A stretch of 64,000 bases of DNA, from NCBI GenBank assembly GCA_947169385.1, contig CAMVPR010000009.1, positions 1 through 64,000 of the forward strand, read 5' to 3'. Below, piece by piece: positions 7,784 through 15,859 of the stretch (position 1 is its first letter; every line of letters begins with the position of its first letter). The stretch comes from an uncultured Lachnospiraceae bacterium (GTDB lineage Bacteria > Bacillota > Clostridia > Lachnospirales > Lachnospiraceae). The notes below the pieces were generated by a model. That model was not told the DNA's origin, made no database searches, and was given only the letters and a program-made list of their open reading frames with translations. The position numbers were made by a program, and so were the translations under genes.

Positions 7784-8551
7784 TTAACCTAATAGTAGTT
7801 CCATGTGGTCTCCCAGCTTATCTTTCATCTTACCAAGCGCCTTGGTATGAAGCTGCGAAACCCTGGATTCAGATACATCCATTATCTGACTAATCTCTTT
7901 AAGTGTAAGTTCTTCATAATAGTAAAGCTGTATAACCCTACATTCTTTCTCTGTAAGCTGGCTCAACGCCTCGCCTAATACTCTCTTAACCTCATCCTGC
8001 TCAAATGCAAGCTCTGGTTGCTCAGCAACAGCTCTTCTGGTACCCTGAGCTTTAACCTCTGTCCCCTGCTCTAAATAATCCTCTAATGATTGAACACCTG
8101 AAATCTTGGTCTGTCCTTCCCAATCATAGAATTCATCAACCGAAATACCAAGTTCCTCAGCAACCTCCTCATCTGTCGGCGGATGCTTTAATCTGGCCTC
8201 AAGGTCAATATATGCCTGCTCAATCTTCTTCTGTTTCTGTCTTACGGAACGCGGAATCCAATCCATCTTCCTGATGGAATCAAGAATCGATCCCCTGATT
8301 CTGAGCGACGCATAAGTCTCAAACTTAATTCCTTTACCATAATCAAACTTATCTATCGCATCAATCAAACCAAATATACCATAGCCCACAAGATCATCGA
8401 ATTCAACCGCATATCCTAAATACATGCTTAATCTTCCAGCAACAATCTTGACAAGCGGAACATACTCTAATATAAGCTGTTCTCTAACGGCCGCTGTCTT
8501 CTTGGCAGTATACTGTTCCCATAGCTTATTTCTAGCCTTATCCTTATCCAT
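7784..8551 (-). CDS. sigD: RNA polymerase sigma factor of the FliA/SigD/WhiG family
   Basis: Sigma-28 type factor for late flagellar genes (flagellin, motility, autolysins). The 255-residue protein has region 2 (about 30-110, with LVGYGIFGLIDAIDKFDYGK and the -10 recognition segment ending IRKMDWIPRSVRQKQKK), region 3 (about 115-165), and region 4 with a helix-turn-helix (about 200-250, LTLKEISQIMDVSESRVSQL). The start has GGAGGG. It sits between a small membrane protein gene and fapA. A clear flagellin gene or FlgM anti-sigma gene is not present in this window, so those must be elsewhere. Confidence 0.96.
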   Translation of the reverse strand: MDKDKARNKLWEQYTAKKTAAVREQLILEYVPLVKIVAGRLSMYLGYAVEFDDLVGYGIFGLIDAIDKFDYGKGIKFETYASLRIRGSILDSIRKMDWIPRSVRQKQKKIEQAYIDLEARLKHPPTDEEVAEELGISVDEFYDWEGQTKISGVQSLEDYLEQGTEVKAQGTRRAVAEQPELAFEQDEVKRVLGEALSQLTEKECRVIQLYYYEELTLKEISQIMDVSESRVSQLHTKALGKMKDKLGDHMELLLG

Positions 8552-8604
8552 AAGTTCCCTCCATATTCGGATAAATCATCCATGAAAAAATCCTAGGAAG
8601 TCAA

Positions 8605-8913
8605 TTAGTTCTCTTCTTCTTCATCTTCGTCTTCTTCATCCTCATCCTCGAAGATGTCATTCTTCTTGGCCTTGTCAATCATAGCCTGAATCATAAGACG
8701 CCTAACTATACTCTGAGCAATCGAGCCCACAATATAGAAGAAAATGATAGTAATAAACAGCCTTAACATCGAATCCATAAAGGCTATCTTGGCGTATATA
8801 TCATACACGCTAACAATAAAAGCAGGAATCAGAACAATGATAGACCTTAAATACTTAAGCTTACCATTGGACGGATCCTCAAAATTCTCAATCTGATCAG
8901 ACGTAATCTTCAT
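8605..8913 (-). CDS. Two-helix membrane protein with acidic tail, unknown
   Basis: A 102-residue protein with two probable membrane helices (about 25-43 and 52-74), a short basic loop, and a C-terminal tail that is almost all Asp/Glu. The ATG at 8913 (MKITSDQIENF) fits the GGAGAG site better than the ATG four codons earlier, which overlaps it. No family is recognised. It lies between cheD and sigD in one operon, so it is probably made together with the chemotaxis proteins. The function is unknown. Confidence 0.75.
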   Translation of the reverse strand: MKITSDQIENFEDPSNGKLKYLRSIIVLIPAFIVSVYDIYAKIAFMDSMLRLFITIIFFYIVGSIAQSIVRRLMIQAMIDKAKKNDIFEDEDEEDEDEEEEN

Positions 8914-8948
8914 AACACTCTCCATTAATTAATAGTATAGACAGATAA

Positions 8949-9434
8949 TCAAATGAATGTTACCTCTCGTCCGACTGCCCTTATCTCAAACTTGCCGTTC
9001 TCAGGATAGAACTCAACGGTTCGTCCGTAGTTCTTCCCTGTATCATCAGCAATAATAGGAATATTGTATTCTTTGAGAATAGTCCTAACTGCCTCAGCAT
9101 TCCTAGTACCTATTCCCGAAATCTCTGAACCGGAAGAAAAATTAAACATAGTAGCACCACCGGCAACCTTGGCAACCAGTGATGAACGCCTAACTCCTTC
9201 CTTCTCCAATAATCCAATAAGATCCTCAAGACCGGTATCAACGAACTTAGCTCTATGCTCGTTGTTACGAATCTTGGTAGAATCCGGAAGCATAGCATGT
9301 AACATACCGCAAATCTTCTTATTGCGGTCGTACAAAACTACGCCAACACATGAACCAAGTCCAAGTGTCAAAATGGAATCAGGCGCCTTGCATATGTTTA
9401 GATCAGCCATACCTACTCTAATTCTTTCACTCAT
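8949..9434 (-). CDS. cheD: CheD chemoreceptor glutamine deamidase
   Basis: Deamidates specific glutamines of methyl-accepting chemotaxis proteins and, with CheC, tunes adaptation in the cytoplasm. The 161-residue protein shows the catalytic triad expected for CheD: Cys29 in GLGSCVGV, His46 in GMLHAMLP, and Thr95 in GGATMF. The start at 9434 (MSERIRVGM) has AGGGTGG upstream; a GTG four codons earlier overlaps that site. It is 21 bp downstream of cheC, its known binding partner. Confidence 0.95.
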   Translation of the reverse strand: MSERIRVGMADLNICKAPDSILTLGLGSCVGVVLYDRNKKICGMLHAMLPDSTKIRNNEHRAKFVDTGLEDLIGLLEKEGVRRSSLVAKVAGGATMFNFSSGSEISGIGTRNAEAVRTILKEYNIPIIADDTGKNYGRTVEFYPENGKFEIRAVGREVTFI

Positions 9435-9455
9435 GCAATTTACCACCCTATGTAA

Positions 9456-10070
9456 TTATATACCTAACTTTTCAATTATCTTCTCATATGACTTCAAGTC
9501 AGGAATCATAATAAAATAACCATCAATATCATCAGTAGCATCGTCAAAAGAAGAATCAATCAACAACGCCATATCTCCGACCTTGCCAAATTCTATAGCC
9601 GGAACGCTAAGAATAGCACCTGCCATATCAAATGCCAGATGTGGCACATCAGATATTATGTCAAAACCAGTTATAGTTGAAATTGATGACATATACGCAC
9701 CAGTAATGATATTACCAATCTCTTTGAGCGCTGACTTGTCCATATCCGCAAAATGCATACTCTCTGTATCCTGACCCAAAACAAAGTCGGCCAATCTTCT
9801 TGCGGATGCCTGAGTCATAGCAAACATCATCATTCCCTTTACAGAACCGTCAAATGTCACAAGAATGCCGACAATAGGCTCTTCCGGTCCGCCAATAAGA
9901 TCAGACAACTTAGCAAGCTCAACCATCATAACCTTAGGCATAGCCATTGTTACCTTGCGATTGAGCATGTCGGACAACGCTGTTGAAGCGTTGCCTGAAC
10001 CAATGCTGCCAAGCTCTCTAAGCGCATCATACTGTGACTCCGTAATATCACTATAGCTTTCTAACGCCAT
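9456..10070 (-). CDS. cheC: CheC, CheY-P phosphatase/CheD partner
   Basis: CheC-family phosphatase that removes phosphate from CheY and binds CheD. The 204-residue protein carries the two pseudo-symmetric helices of the family. The second has the standard E-x-x-N pair (Glu117, Asn120 in ALKEIGNIITG). The first has Glu19, but Ser22 replaces the expected Asn (RELGSIGSGN), so that site may be weak or inactive. The start at 10070 is preferred over an upstream ATG at 10127 because family similarity begins here and GGTGAG precedes it. It lies between cheW and cheD in the operon. Confidence 0.94.
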   Translation of the reverse strand: MALESYSDITESQYDALRELGSIGSGNASTALSDMLNRKVTMAMPKVMMVELAKLSDLIGGPEEPIVGILVTFDGSVKGMMMFAMTQASARRLADFVLGQDTESMHFADMDKSALKEIGNIITGAYMSSISTITGFDIISDVPHLAFDMAGAILSVPAIEFGKVGDMALLIDSSFDDATDDIDGYFIMIPDLKSYEKIIEKLGI

Positions 10071-10110
10071 ACAACTCACCAACCTTTCATTAAGGAAGCT
10101 TATGATATAA

Positions 10111-10575
10111 TTAAATATCCTCAGCAATCACAGCGTTAATATTCAATAAAGAAATCAATTCTTCACCATTCTTACCAACGCCAAGCAAGTAATCATTAGC
10201 TTCTTCCTTATTCTTGTCGTATGATCTCTTCTCAATTACATTGTCATAGAGAGTAACTACTTCTCTAACCTCATCAACTCTGATACCTACTAAAGCCTGC
10301 GCTTCTGTCTTAACAATGATGATACGCGTCTTGTTGGTCTCAACATCGTCAGCAAGACCAAACTTCTTACGCATACTCATAACCGGTATAACCTCACCAC
10401 GAAGATTGATAACTCCCTCGAAATAAGGCTGCGCCTTAGGTACTCTAGTTATTCTCTGCATTCTTACAATGTTGTCAACGTACTGAATATCAATTCCATA
10501 CTGCTCATCGTCAATCTTGACAACAATGTACTGTGTGCTCTCTATAACTTCTCCATTAATATCTATCTCAGCCAT
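10111..10575 (-). CDS. cheW: CheW coupling protein
   Basis: Couples chemoreceptors to the CheA kinase in signalling arrays. The 154-residue single-domain protein has the CheW fold signature: YIVVKIDDEQYGIDI near 17-31, VEGVINLRGEVIPV-like segment (FEGVINLRGEVIPVMSMRKKFGL), and IRVDEVREVV. The length is typical. It starts 19 bp downstream of cheA's stop, with an AGGAGG-like site. Confidence 0.97.
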   Translation of the reverse strand: MAEIDINGEVIESTQYIVVKIDDEQYGIDIQYVDNIVRMQRITRVPKAQPYFEGVINLRGEVIPVMSMRKKFGLADDVETNKTRIIIVKTEAQALVGIRVDEVREVVTLYDNVIEKRSYDKNKEEANDYLLGVGKNGEELISLLNINAVIAEDI

Positions 10576-10594
10576 ATCTATATACCTCCTGTTG

Positions 10595-12721
10595 TTATAC
10601 TAAAGCATTGGCATCCAAGATCAATGCCACCTCACCATCACCAAGGATGGTTGCACCGCTGATAATCTTCTCGATATTGATATACTTACCAAGTGGCTTG
10701 ATAACTATCTCCTGCTGTCCGATAAGATTATCTACAACGAGTCCTGCCTGCTTATCACCCTTAGAAACAATAACAACTGTGATATTGTCCTCTGTCTCCT
10801 CTCTTGGTGGGAAATCAAGCAAGTCGTAAAGTCTTACAAGAGGAATGACTGTTCCACGAAGATGTATAACCTCCTTAGACTTGACATATTTAATGTCACT
10901 AACCGCAACATCCTCAATGGTCTCAATAGAGTTAAGAGGAATTGCGTACTTCTCCTCACCGAGCTCAATCATAAGAGCCTGGATAATAGCGAGTGTAAGT
11001 GGAAGTCTGATTGTAAATACACTACCCTCATCCTTCTTAGAGCGAACCTCTATGTCACCGCCAAGGCCTTCAATCTTGCTTCTAACAACATCAAGACCAA
11101 CACCACGACCTGATACATCTGTAATCTTCTCTGCAGTAGAGAAACTTGGAAGGAACAAAAGATCGATGATATCCTTATCTTCCATCGCCTCAGCCTGCTC
11201 TTCTGTAATAGTACCTCTCTCGATAGCCTTAGCGCGAACCTTCTCAACATCGATTCCACCACCATCATCCTTAACTTCGATGACAACGTTATTACCAACC
11301 TGAGATGCATTGAGGTAAATAGAACCCTGCTCTGGCTTGCCAAGTTCCTGACGTCTCTCAACACTCTCGATACCGTGATCTGCTGAATTACGAAGCAAAT
11401 GCATCAATGGATCTCCAATCTCATCGATAACGGTACGGTCAAGCTCTGTATCCTCACCTGACATATAGAGTTCCATAGGCTTGTCAAGTTTCTTAGAAAG
11501 ATCTCTGATCATACGTGGGAAACGATTGACAACGCTCTCAATAGGAACCATCCTAACCTTCATGATAGACTCATGCAATGTTGTAGTAATACGCTCTAAG
11601 TATTCAATCTGCTCAGTGAAGCTCTGTGAATCTGTAGATGCAGTCTCACTCTCGCTTACACTAACAAGACCATTCTTAGCAATAATAAGCTCGCTGACCT
11701 GATTCATAAGATCGTCAAGCTTCTCAATATCAACTCTGACTGAACGGTTAACAACAGGCTTGCTTGATGTCTTAGCAGGAGCCTTCTTGTCTTCCTTAGC
11801 CTTCTTAGCAGCTGCAGCAGCCGGCTTAGCACTCTCTTCGCTCTTGCTTTCTTGAGCACCTTCCTGCTTGGTATCTGCTTCTGCCTTAGCACCGCCATCT
11901 ACAATCTCTGAAACATTAAGCTTGCCGATAGCAACTTTATCAATCTCAGATACAGTCTTGATAGCAGCAACAACTTCCTTCTCAGGTGCGTCTGTAATAA
12001 GAATAACGCTGAAGTCAAGATCAAACTTCTCATCTTCAATATCCTGAACTGTAGGAACCGACTTAACTACCTCGCCTAATACTTCAAGCTCCTTAAATAC
12101 AAGGAACGCTCTAGCGGCCTTAAGCAAGCAGTTCTCCTGAATGTAAACAGTAATACCATATACATTCTTATTCTGCTCGTCAGCTTCCTTAATTGCATTC
12201 TTCTCAAAGTCTGCAAATGATATATCTAAATACTTCTTAGCTGCATTGTCTCCACCGCTAGCAGCAGGAGCTGCATCTTCTGCCTTATGCTCCTCAGCCT
12301 TAGGTGCGCTCTCTGACTTAGGAGCATCTTCTACAGGCTTGCCTTCCTTCATAGAAATCAATGCGTTAACGATATCATCGTTGGTCTCATCACCCTCAGA
12401 AGAGGTGTTAATAATGTTGTCCTGATAAGCCTCAAGCGCATCAAGACCTCTAAAAAGCAAATCTACAAGATCAGGAGTAACCTTCATGTTACCATCTCTG
12501 ATAACCGAGAAAACATCCTCCATCTTATGTGTAAGATTCTGCATATTAACGAATCCCATTGTACCGGCCATACCCTTAAGAGTATGAGCTGATCTGAATA
12601 TCTCGTTAATAGTGTCTGCATTGTCAGGTTCCTTCTCAAGCACCATAAAATGGTCGCTTAAGCTTTGCAAATGTTCTTTGGTTTCATCGATAAAAATTTC
12701 TAAGTATTGACTTGTATCCAT
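10595..12721 (-). CDS. cheA: CheA chemotaxis histidine kinase
   Basis: Autophosphorylating kinase that passes phosphate to CheY. The 708-residue protein has the P1 Hpt domain with His46 in SAHTLKGMAGTMGF; a charged linker; a P2-like region (about 160-280); the P3 dimerisation helices (about 325-385); the P4 ATPase domain with NSADHGIE, DVSGRGVGLDVV and the conserved G boxes (about 385-570); and the CheW-like P5 domain (about 575-708). The ATG overlaps the cheB stop by one base, indicating translational coupling. CheB here has no receiver domain, so CheA phosphate goes to CheY as far as this window shows. Confidence 0.98.
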   Translation of the reverse strand: MDTSQYLEIFIDETKEHLQSLSDHFMVLEKEPDNADTINEIFRSAHTLKGMAGTMGFVNMQNLTHKMEDVFSVIRDGNMKVTPDLVDLLFRGLDALEAYQDNIINTSSEGDETNDDIVNALISMKEGKPVEDAPKSESAPKAEEHKAEDAAPAASGGDNAAKKYLDISFADFEKNAIKEADEQNKNVYGITVYIQENCLLKAARAFLVFKELEVLGEVVKSVPTVQDIEDEKFDLDFSVILITDAPEKEVVAAIKTVSEIDKVAIGKLNVSEIVDGGAKAEADTKQEGAQESKSEESAKPAAAAAKKAKEDKKAPAKTSSKPVVNRSVRVDIEKLDDLMNQVSELIIAKNGLVSVSESETASTDSQSFTEQIEYLERITTTLHESIMKVRMVPIESVVNRFPRMIRDLSKKLDKPMELYMSGEDTELDRTVIDEIGDPLMHLLRNSADHGIESVERRQELGKPEQGSIYLNASQVGNNVVIEVKDDGGGIDVEKVRAKAIERGTITEEQAEAMEDKDIIDLLFLPSFSTAEKITDVSGRGVGLDVVRSKIEGLGGDIEVRSKKDEGSVFTIRLPLTLAIIQALMIELGEEKYAIPLNSIETIEDVAVSDIKYVKSKEVIHLRGTVIPLVRLYDLLDFPPREETEDNITVVIVSKGDKQAGLVVDNLIGQQEIVIKPLGKYINIEKIISGATILGDGEVALILDANALV

Positions 12722-13317
12722 TACTGCACCCCAACTTTCTTTACAATTTCGTTAGCAATTTCAGTAAGCGGAACAACTTTATCAGTGAGTCCCGCCTCAT
12801 ATACCGATCTAGGCATTCCATAGATAATGCTGGTAGATTGATCCTGCCCAATGGTATAAATACTTCTGTTATTTTTGAGATTCTGGATTCCGACTGTTCC
12901 ATCAGCACCCATGCCCGTCATAACGACGCATACAATAGTGCGTAAACTGGTGTCGCACAATGACTCGTATGCATAGTTAGCACAGGGTCGTACTCCCTCC
13001 CGAGGCGGCTCATCTGAAAGATTCAGATAGTACTTATGGTGATGTTCTCTCACCTTCAGATGCATACCTCCCTTGGCAATGTAAACATTGCCATTCTCGA
13101 TAACATCGCCCTCCGCAGCCTCCTTAACCTTGATGTCGCTAAGATCATCAAGTCTTAAAGCCAGTGAATTGGTAAAACCTGACGGCATGTGCTGAACTAT
13201 AACAACACCTGCATTCAGATTCCCCGGCAACTTGGGGACGACCGATTGCAATGACTTAGGACCACCAGTAGATGAAGCAATCACAACCAAATTATTGACG
13301 TCTGAAGAATTCGGCAT
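12721..13317 (-). CDS. cheB: CheB-type methylesterase domain without receiver domain
   Basis: Protein-glutamate methylesterase domain that removes methyl groups from chemoreceptors. The 198-residue protein has the catalytic residues Ser16 (ASSTGG), His43 (VQHMPSGF) and Asp139 (MTGMGADG). Full-length CheB is about 350 residues with an N-terminal receiver domain. That domain is missing here, and the bases upstream to 13520 hold no coding sequence for it. The ATG at 13317 has AGGAGG. It is the first gene of the cheB-A-W-C-D-sigD operon. No cheR methyltransferase lies in the window. Confidence 0.93.
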   Translation of the reverse strand: MPNSSDVNNLVVIASSTGGPKSLQSVVPKLPGNLNAGVVIVQHMPSGFTNSLALRLDDLSDIKVKEAAEGDVIENGNVYIAKGGMHLKVREHHHKYYLNLSDEPPREGVRPCANYAYESLCDTSLRTIVCVVMTGMGADGTVGIQNLKNNRSIYTIGQDQSTSIIYGMPRSVYEAGLTDKVVPLTEIANEIVKKVGVQ

Positions 13318-13413
13318 AGATTACCTCCTAAGTATTAAATTGTATCATTGCATCGAATAATAAACCATGATGCCTTCAAAGCGGATTCAAAATCTACTAT
13401 TCAATCTATAAGC

Positions 13414-13422
13414 ATTATACCA
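13414..13422 (-). promoter_or_regulatory. Promoter of the cheB-cheA operon (extended -10)
   Basis: Minus strand TGGTATAAT with TATAAT at 13414-13419; the -35 region is poor, as allowed with an extended -10. The predicted leader is about 90 nt. A second extended -10 (TGATACAAT) lies closer to the start codon. Confidence 0.5.
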
Positions 13423-13473
13423 CAACCCACACTACTCATAAGTGCATAGTAACCTCTTGTACCGATAAAATAC

Positions 13474-13503
13474 AAAAAAATAACGCAGGCCCTACGTCCT
13501 GCG
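13474..13503 (-). terminator. Terminator after the cell wall hydrolase gene
   Basis: A GC-rich stem CGCAGG/CCTGCG (13484-13489 with 13498-13503) is followed on the minus strand by TTATTTTTTTG. Confidence 0.75.
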
Positions 13504-13520
13504 CCAAAAACCATATCAAA

Positions 13521-14054
13521 TTACTTAAACTGATGAGCACCAATCTTAAGCTTACATCCTGCAACGTATCTGCTGAAAAAATGATAACCCTTCATGTTCT
13601 TGGTCTTACCACCAACACATACACACTTCTTGCCTGAAAGAGAAGCCTTAGCAGCCTTAAGACACTCCTTGTAAGCAGTACCCTTCTTGAACCCGGTCTT
13701 AGAATACTTACCTAAAGCACTCTTAAGCATACCGTTTCTGGCAGGAGTGAACTGTCCACTCTGATAGATAACACCGGTAATGCTGTTTGGGAAGCTCTTA
13801 GACTCCATTCTGTTCTTGATTACAATACCTACAGCAAGCTTACCTGCATAGCTCTGATTACCTGCCTCGCAGAAAATGATAGATGCCATGTACTTAAGCT
13901 CGTTAGCTGAGTATGAAGACCCATTCTCTCCACCTTCAACTACTGCCAAATTGCTCTCCTCTGTTGCAGCCTCTGCAGCTGCCTTGTATGATGTTAAATT
14001 AAACATAACCGCTATAATTATTATACCCGCTAAAAGATTCTTTAAAAACTTCAT
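13521..14054 (-). CDS. Secreted SleB-like cell wall hydrolase
   Basis: A 177-residue exported protein with a signal peptide (about 1-27) and a C-terminal SleB/Hydrolase_2 type domain (about 50-177). The likely catalytic Glu63 is in IIFCEAGNQ, followed by the family helix KLAVGIVIKNRM and a C-terminal YHFF segment. Such enzymes cleave peptidoglycan, in spore cortex or in vegetative wall remodelling. It has its own promoter (14115-14142) and terminator, so it is monocistronic between two flagellar units. It could open the wall for the flagellar rod, but that is inference from position only. Confidence 0.85.
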   Translation of the reverse strand: MKFLKNLLAGIIIIAVMFNLTSYKAAAEAATEESNLAVVEGGENGSSYSANELKYMASIIFCEAGNQSYAGKLAVGIVIKNRMESKSFPNSITGVIYQSGQFTPARNGMLKSALGKYSKTGFKKGTAYKECLKAAKASLSGKKCVCVGGKTKNMKGYHFFSRYVAGCKLKIGAHQFK

Positions 14055-14114
14055 TAGTAACTCCTTAAACTTTCCTTATCAATTCTTAAATAATTTGTTA
14101 ACATTTATGTAACA

Positions 14115-14142
14115 ATTATAACATTTTATTAAAGATTGTCAA
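14115..14142 (-). promoter_or_regulatory. Promoter of the cell wall hydrolase gene
   Basis: Minus strand: consensus -35 TTGACA (14137-14142), 16-bp spacer, consensus -10 TATAAT (14115-14120). A housekeeping sigma-A type promoter, so not sigma-D dependent. Confidence 0.75.
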
Positions 14143-14149
14143 GAAAATA

Positions 14150-14180
14150 TTAAAAAAAGGCCCGCAAACCGCGAACCTTT
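14150..14180 (-). terminator. Terminator of the flbD-to-pilZ operon
   Basis: A 10-bp stem with two G-U pairs (14156-14165 with 14171-14180) is followed on the minus strand by a run of seven T. It closes the second flagellar transcription unit. Confidence 0.85.
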
Positions 14181-14236
14181 ATCTCTCAAAACCACTGTAA
14201 ACAGTGCATTTGTAAAATTTAAAAATTTTTTAAGAA

Positions 14237-14926
14237 TTATACTGAACTTCTCTTTTTTCTCTCTTGTTCAAATATATATCCTATAATTAAATCTCTCTCA
14301 ACCTCGGATATCTTCTTAAACTGCGTTCGACACTCAAAAACCCTCGGATTATTAGGGCTTGGTCTTGCACTTATGATATCACCGTAAAGATAGAATTCTC
14401 TATAATTCTCCTTGATCTCAAGTACCAGTTTAAACTGCATGTAGGAATCCTTCAAAACGCCTCCGGGAACGACGAATCTCATTCCACCTCCGCTTAAGTC
14501 CACTACGACTCCGTCCTTCCACTCGAGTTCCTTCATCTCCTCCATCGTAATCTTCTCATCGACCTCAGCGATTCTGTATTTCATAGGAAGCATGCAATCA
14601 TATCTGTAATACTCTCTTCGCTGAACTTTCTTAAGAGGCGTTCTAATTTCGAGTTTAAGAACAGGCATATTGTTCTCTCTAGTACGCTCAACAACAACAA
14701 AATCACCCGCATATAAGCCCTTACTGGTATAATAGGTACAATTAAAACGCTTATTCACTTCAAGGGGAACGACTCGCGTGCCAAGCGTAGGCATAAGAAT
14801 CTTAAGCTGTGTACTGCTTTCGATGTCGACTATCTGGCTTAAGTACACGCTCTTTCTTTCACCCTCTCTTGGTGGTTTGGTATCAACGATATCTACTTTA
14901 TCTCCGATATTAAGTCCACTTAACAC
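14237..14926 (-). CDS. YcgR/PilZ-type c-di-GMP effector (flagellar brake)
   Basis: A 229-residue cytoplasmic protein with a YcgR-like N-terminal domain (about 1-98) and a C-terminal PilZ domain (about 100-220). The c-di-GMP binding elements are visible: RxxxR at 104-108 (RREYYR) and D143-LSGGGMR. Members bind c-di-GMP and slow the flagellar motor, like YcgR in Escherichia coli and YpfA/DgrA in Bacillus. It is the last gene before the terminator, 36 bp after flhG. The window has no diguanylate cyclase or phosphodiesterase. Confidence 0.9.
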   Translation of the reverse strand: MLSGLNIGDKVDIVDTKPPREGERKSVYLSQIVDIESSTQLKILMPTLGTRVVPLEVNKRFNCTYYTSKGLYAGDFVVVERTRENNMPVLKLEIRTPLKKVQRREYYRYDCMLPMKYRIAEVDEKITMEEMKELEWKDGVVVDLSGGGMRFVVPGGVLKDSYMQFKLVLEIKENYREFYLYGDIISARPSPNNPRVFECRTQFKKISEVERDLIIGYIFEQERKKRSSV

Positions 14927-14962
14927 ATCATTCCCTCCTTCCTGTTAAAGTACTAAGCATAA

Positions 14963-15859
14963 TCAAGATCTACTCTTGTTAGACCTTATAAGATTCATAA
15001 ACATTCCAACAAATCCGGATGTCTTGTCTGCGCCTTCAACGTCAAGAAGCTGTTCTGCAATACGCTTCATAGATTTAGAAGATGTCGAGTTAGGAAATGA
15101 AATCGACACCGGCTGCTGCTTTAAAACAGCCTTCGTAGCGCTCATATCCTGCGGAATACATCCGAGATAATCAAGCTTGATATTCAAAAACTGAGATGCA
15201 ACAATGCTGATATTACTGAACAAAGTCTCACCCTCTTTGTCGCTCTCAACCCTGTTAGAGACGACATGAATAGACTTGTCGTCAGCAACGAACTCCTTAC
15301 GCCTGTTAAGAGCCTTAAGCAAAGCGTACGCATCCATGGTAGATGTAGGCTCCGGTGTAAGAACAACCAACACCTCCGGACTGCATAGAACGAATTCCTG
15401 CACAGCATCAGAGATGCCTGCACCTGTGTCTACAATAATAACATCGGCAATTCTGTCAAGTCTCGAAACCTTAGATACAAAAATCTGTAAATCTGACTTA
15501 TCAAGGTTAACAAGCTCGCTGACACCCGAACCACCGGATATAAAACCGATACCCTCAGGTCCCTCAGTCACAACATCTTCTATATTCATATCCTTATATA
15601 TAAGATCGGAAATGTTGTATTTAGGGTGGATTCCGAGCATAACCTCAATATTAGCCAATCCAAAGTCCGCATCGATAATAACTGTCTTTTTGCCCATTTT
15701 CTGCATCTGCAAAGCAAGATTGAGAGAAAGACTGGTCTTACCTACACCTCCCTTACCACTTGTGACAGTGATAACTCTGGCGTTGGTATTGATCTGAGTC
15801 TTAGCGGTCTCATGCTGGGCTCTGATAAGATTTCTTAATTCATCTGCCTGATCCATCAT
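14963..15859 (-). CDS. flhG: FlhG (YlxH) MinD-like ATPase
   Basis: A MinD/ParA-family ATPase that controls flagellar number and placement and works with FlhF. The 298-residue protein has the deviant Walker A GKGGVGKT at 35-42, then VIIDADFGLANIEVMLGI and the switch VIVDTGAGISDAV. It ends in a hydrophobic/basic helix (GFVGMFMNLIRSNKSRS) that probably serves as the membrane-targeting sequence. It overlaps flhF by 4 bp, indicating coupled translation. Confidence 0.96.
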   Translation of the reverse strand: MMDQADELRNLIRAQHETAKTQINTNARVITVTSGKGGVGKTSLSLNLALQMQKMGKKTVIIDADFGLANIEVMLGIHPKYNISDLIYKDMNIEDVVTEGPEGIGFISGGSGVSELVNLDKSDLQIFVSKVSRLDRIADVIIVDTGAGISDAVQEFVLCSPEVLVVLTPEPTSTMDAYALLKALNRRKEFVADDKSIHVVSNRVESDKEGETLFSNISIVASQFLNIKLDYLGCIPQDMSATKAVLKQQPVSISFPNSTSSKSMKRIAEQLLDVEGADKTSGFVGMFMNLIRSNKSRS

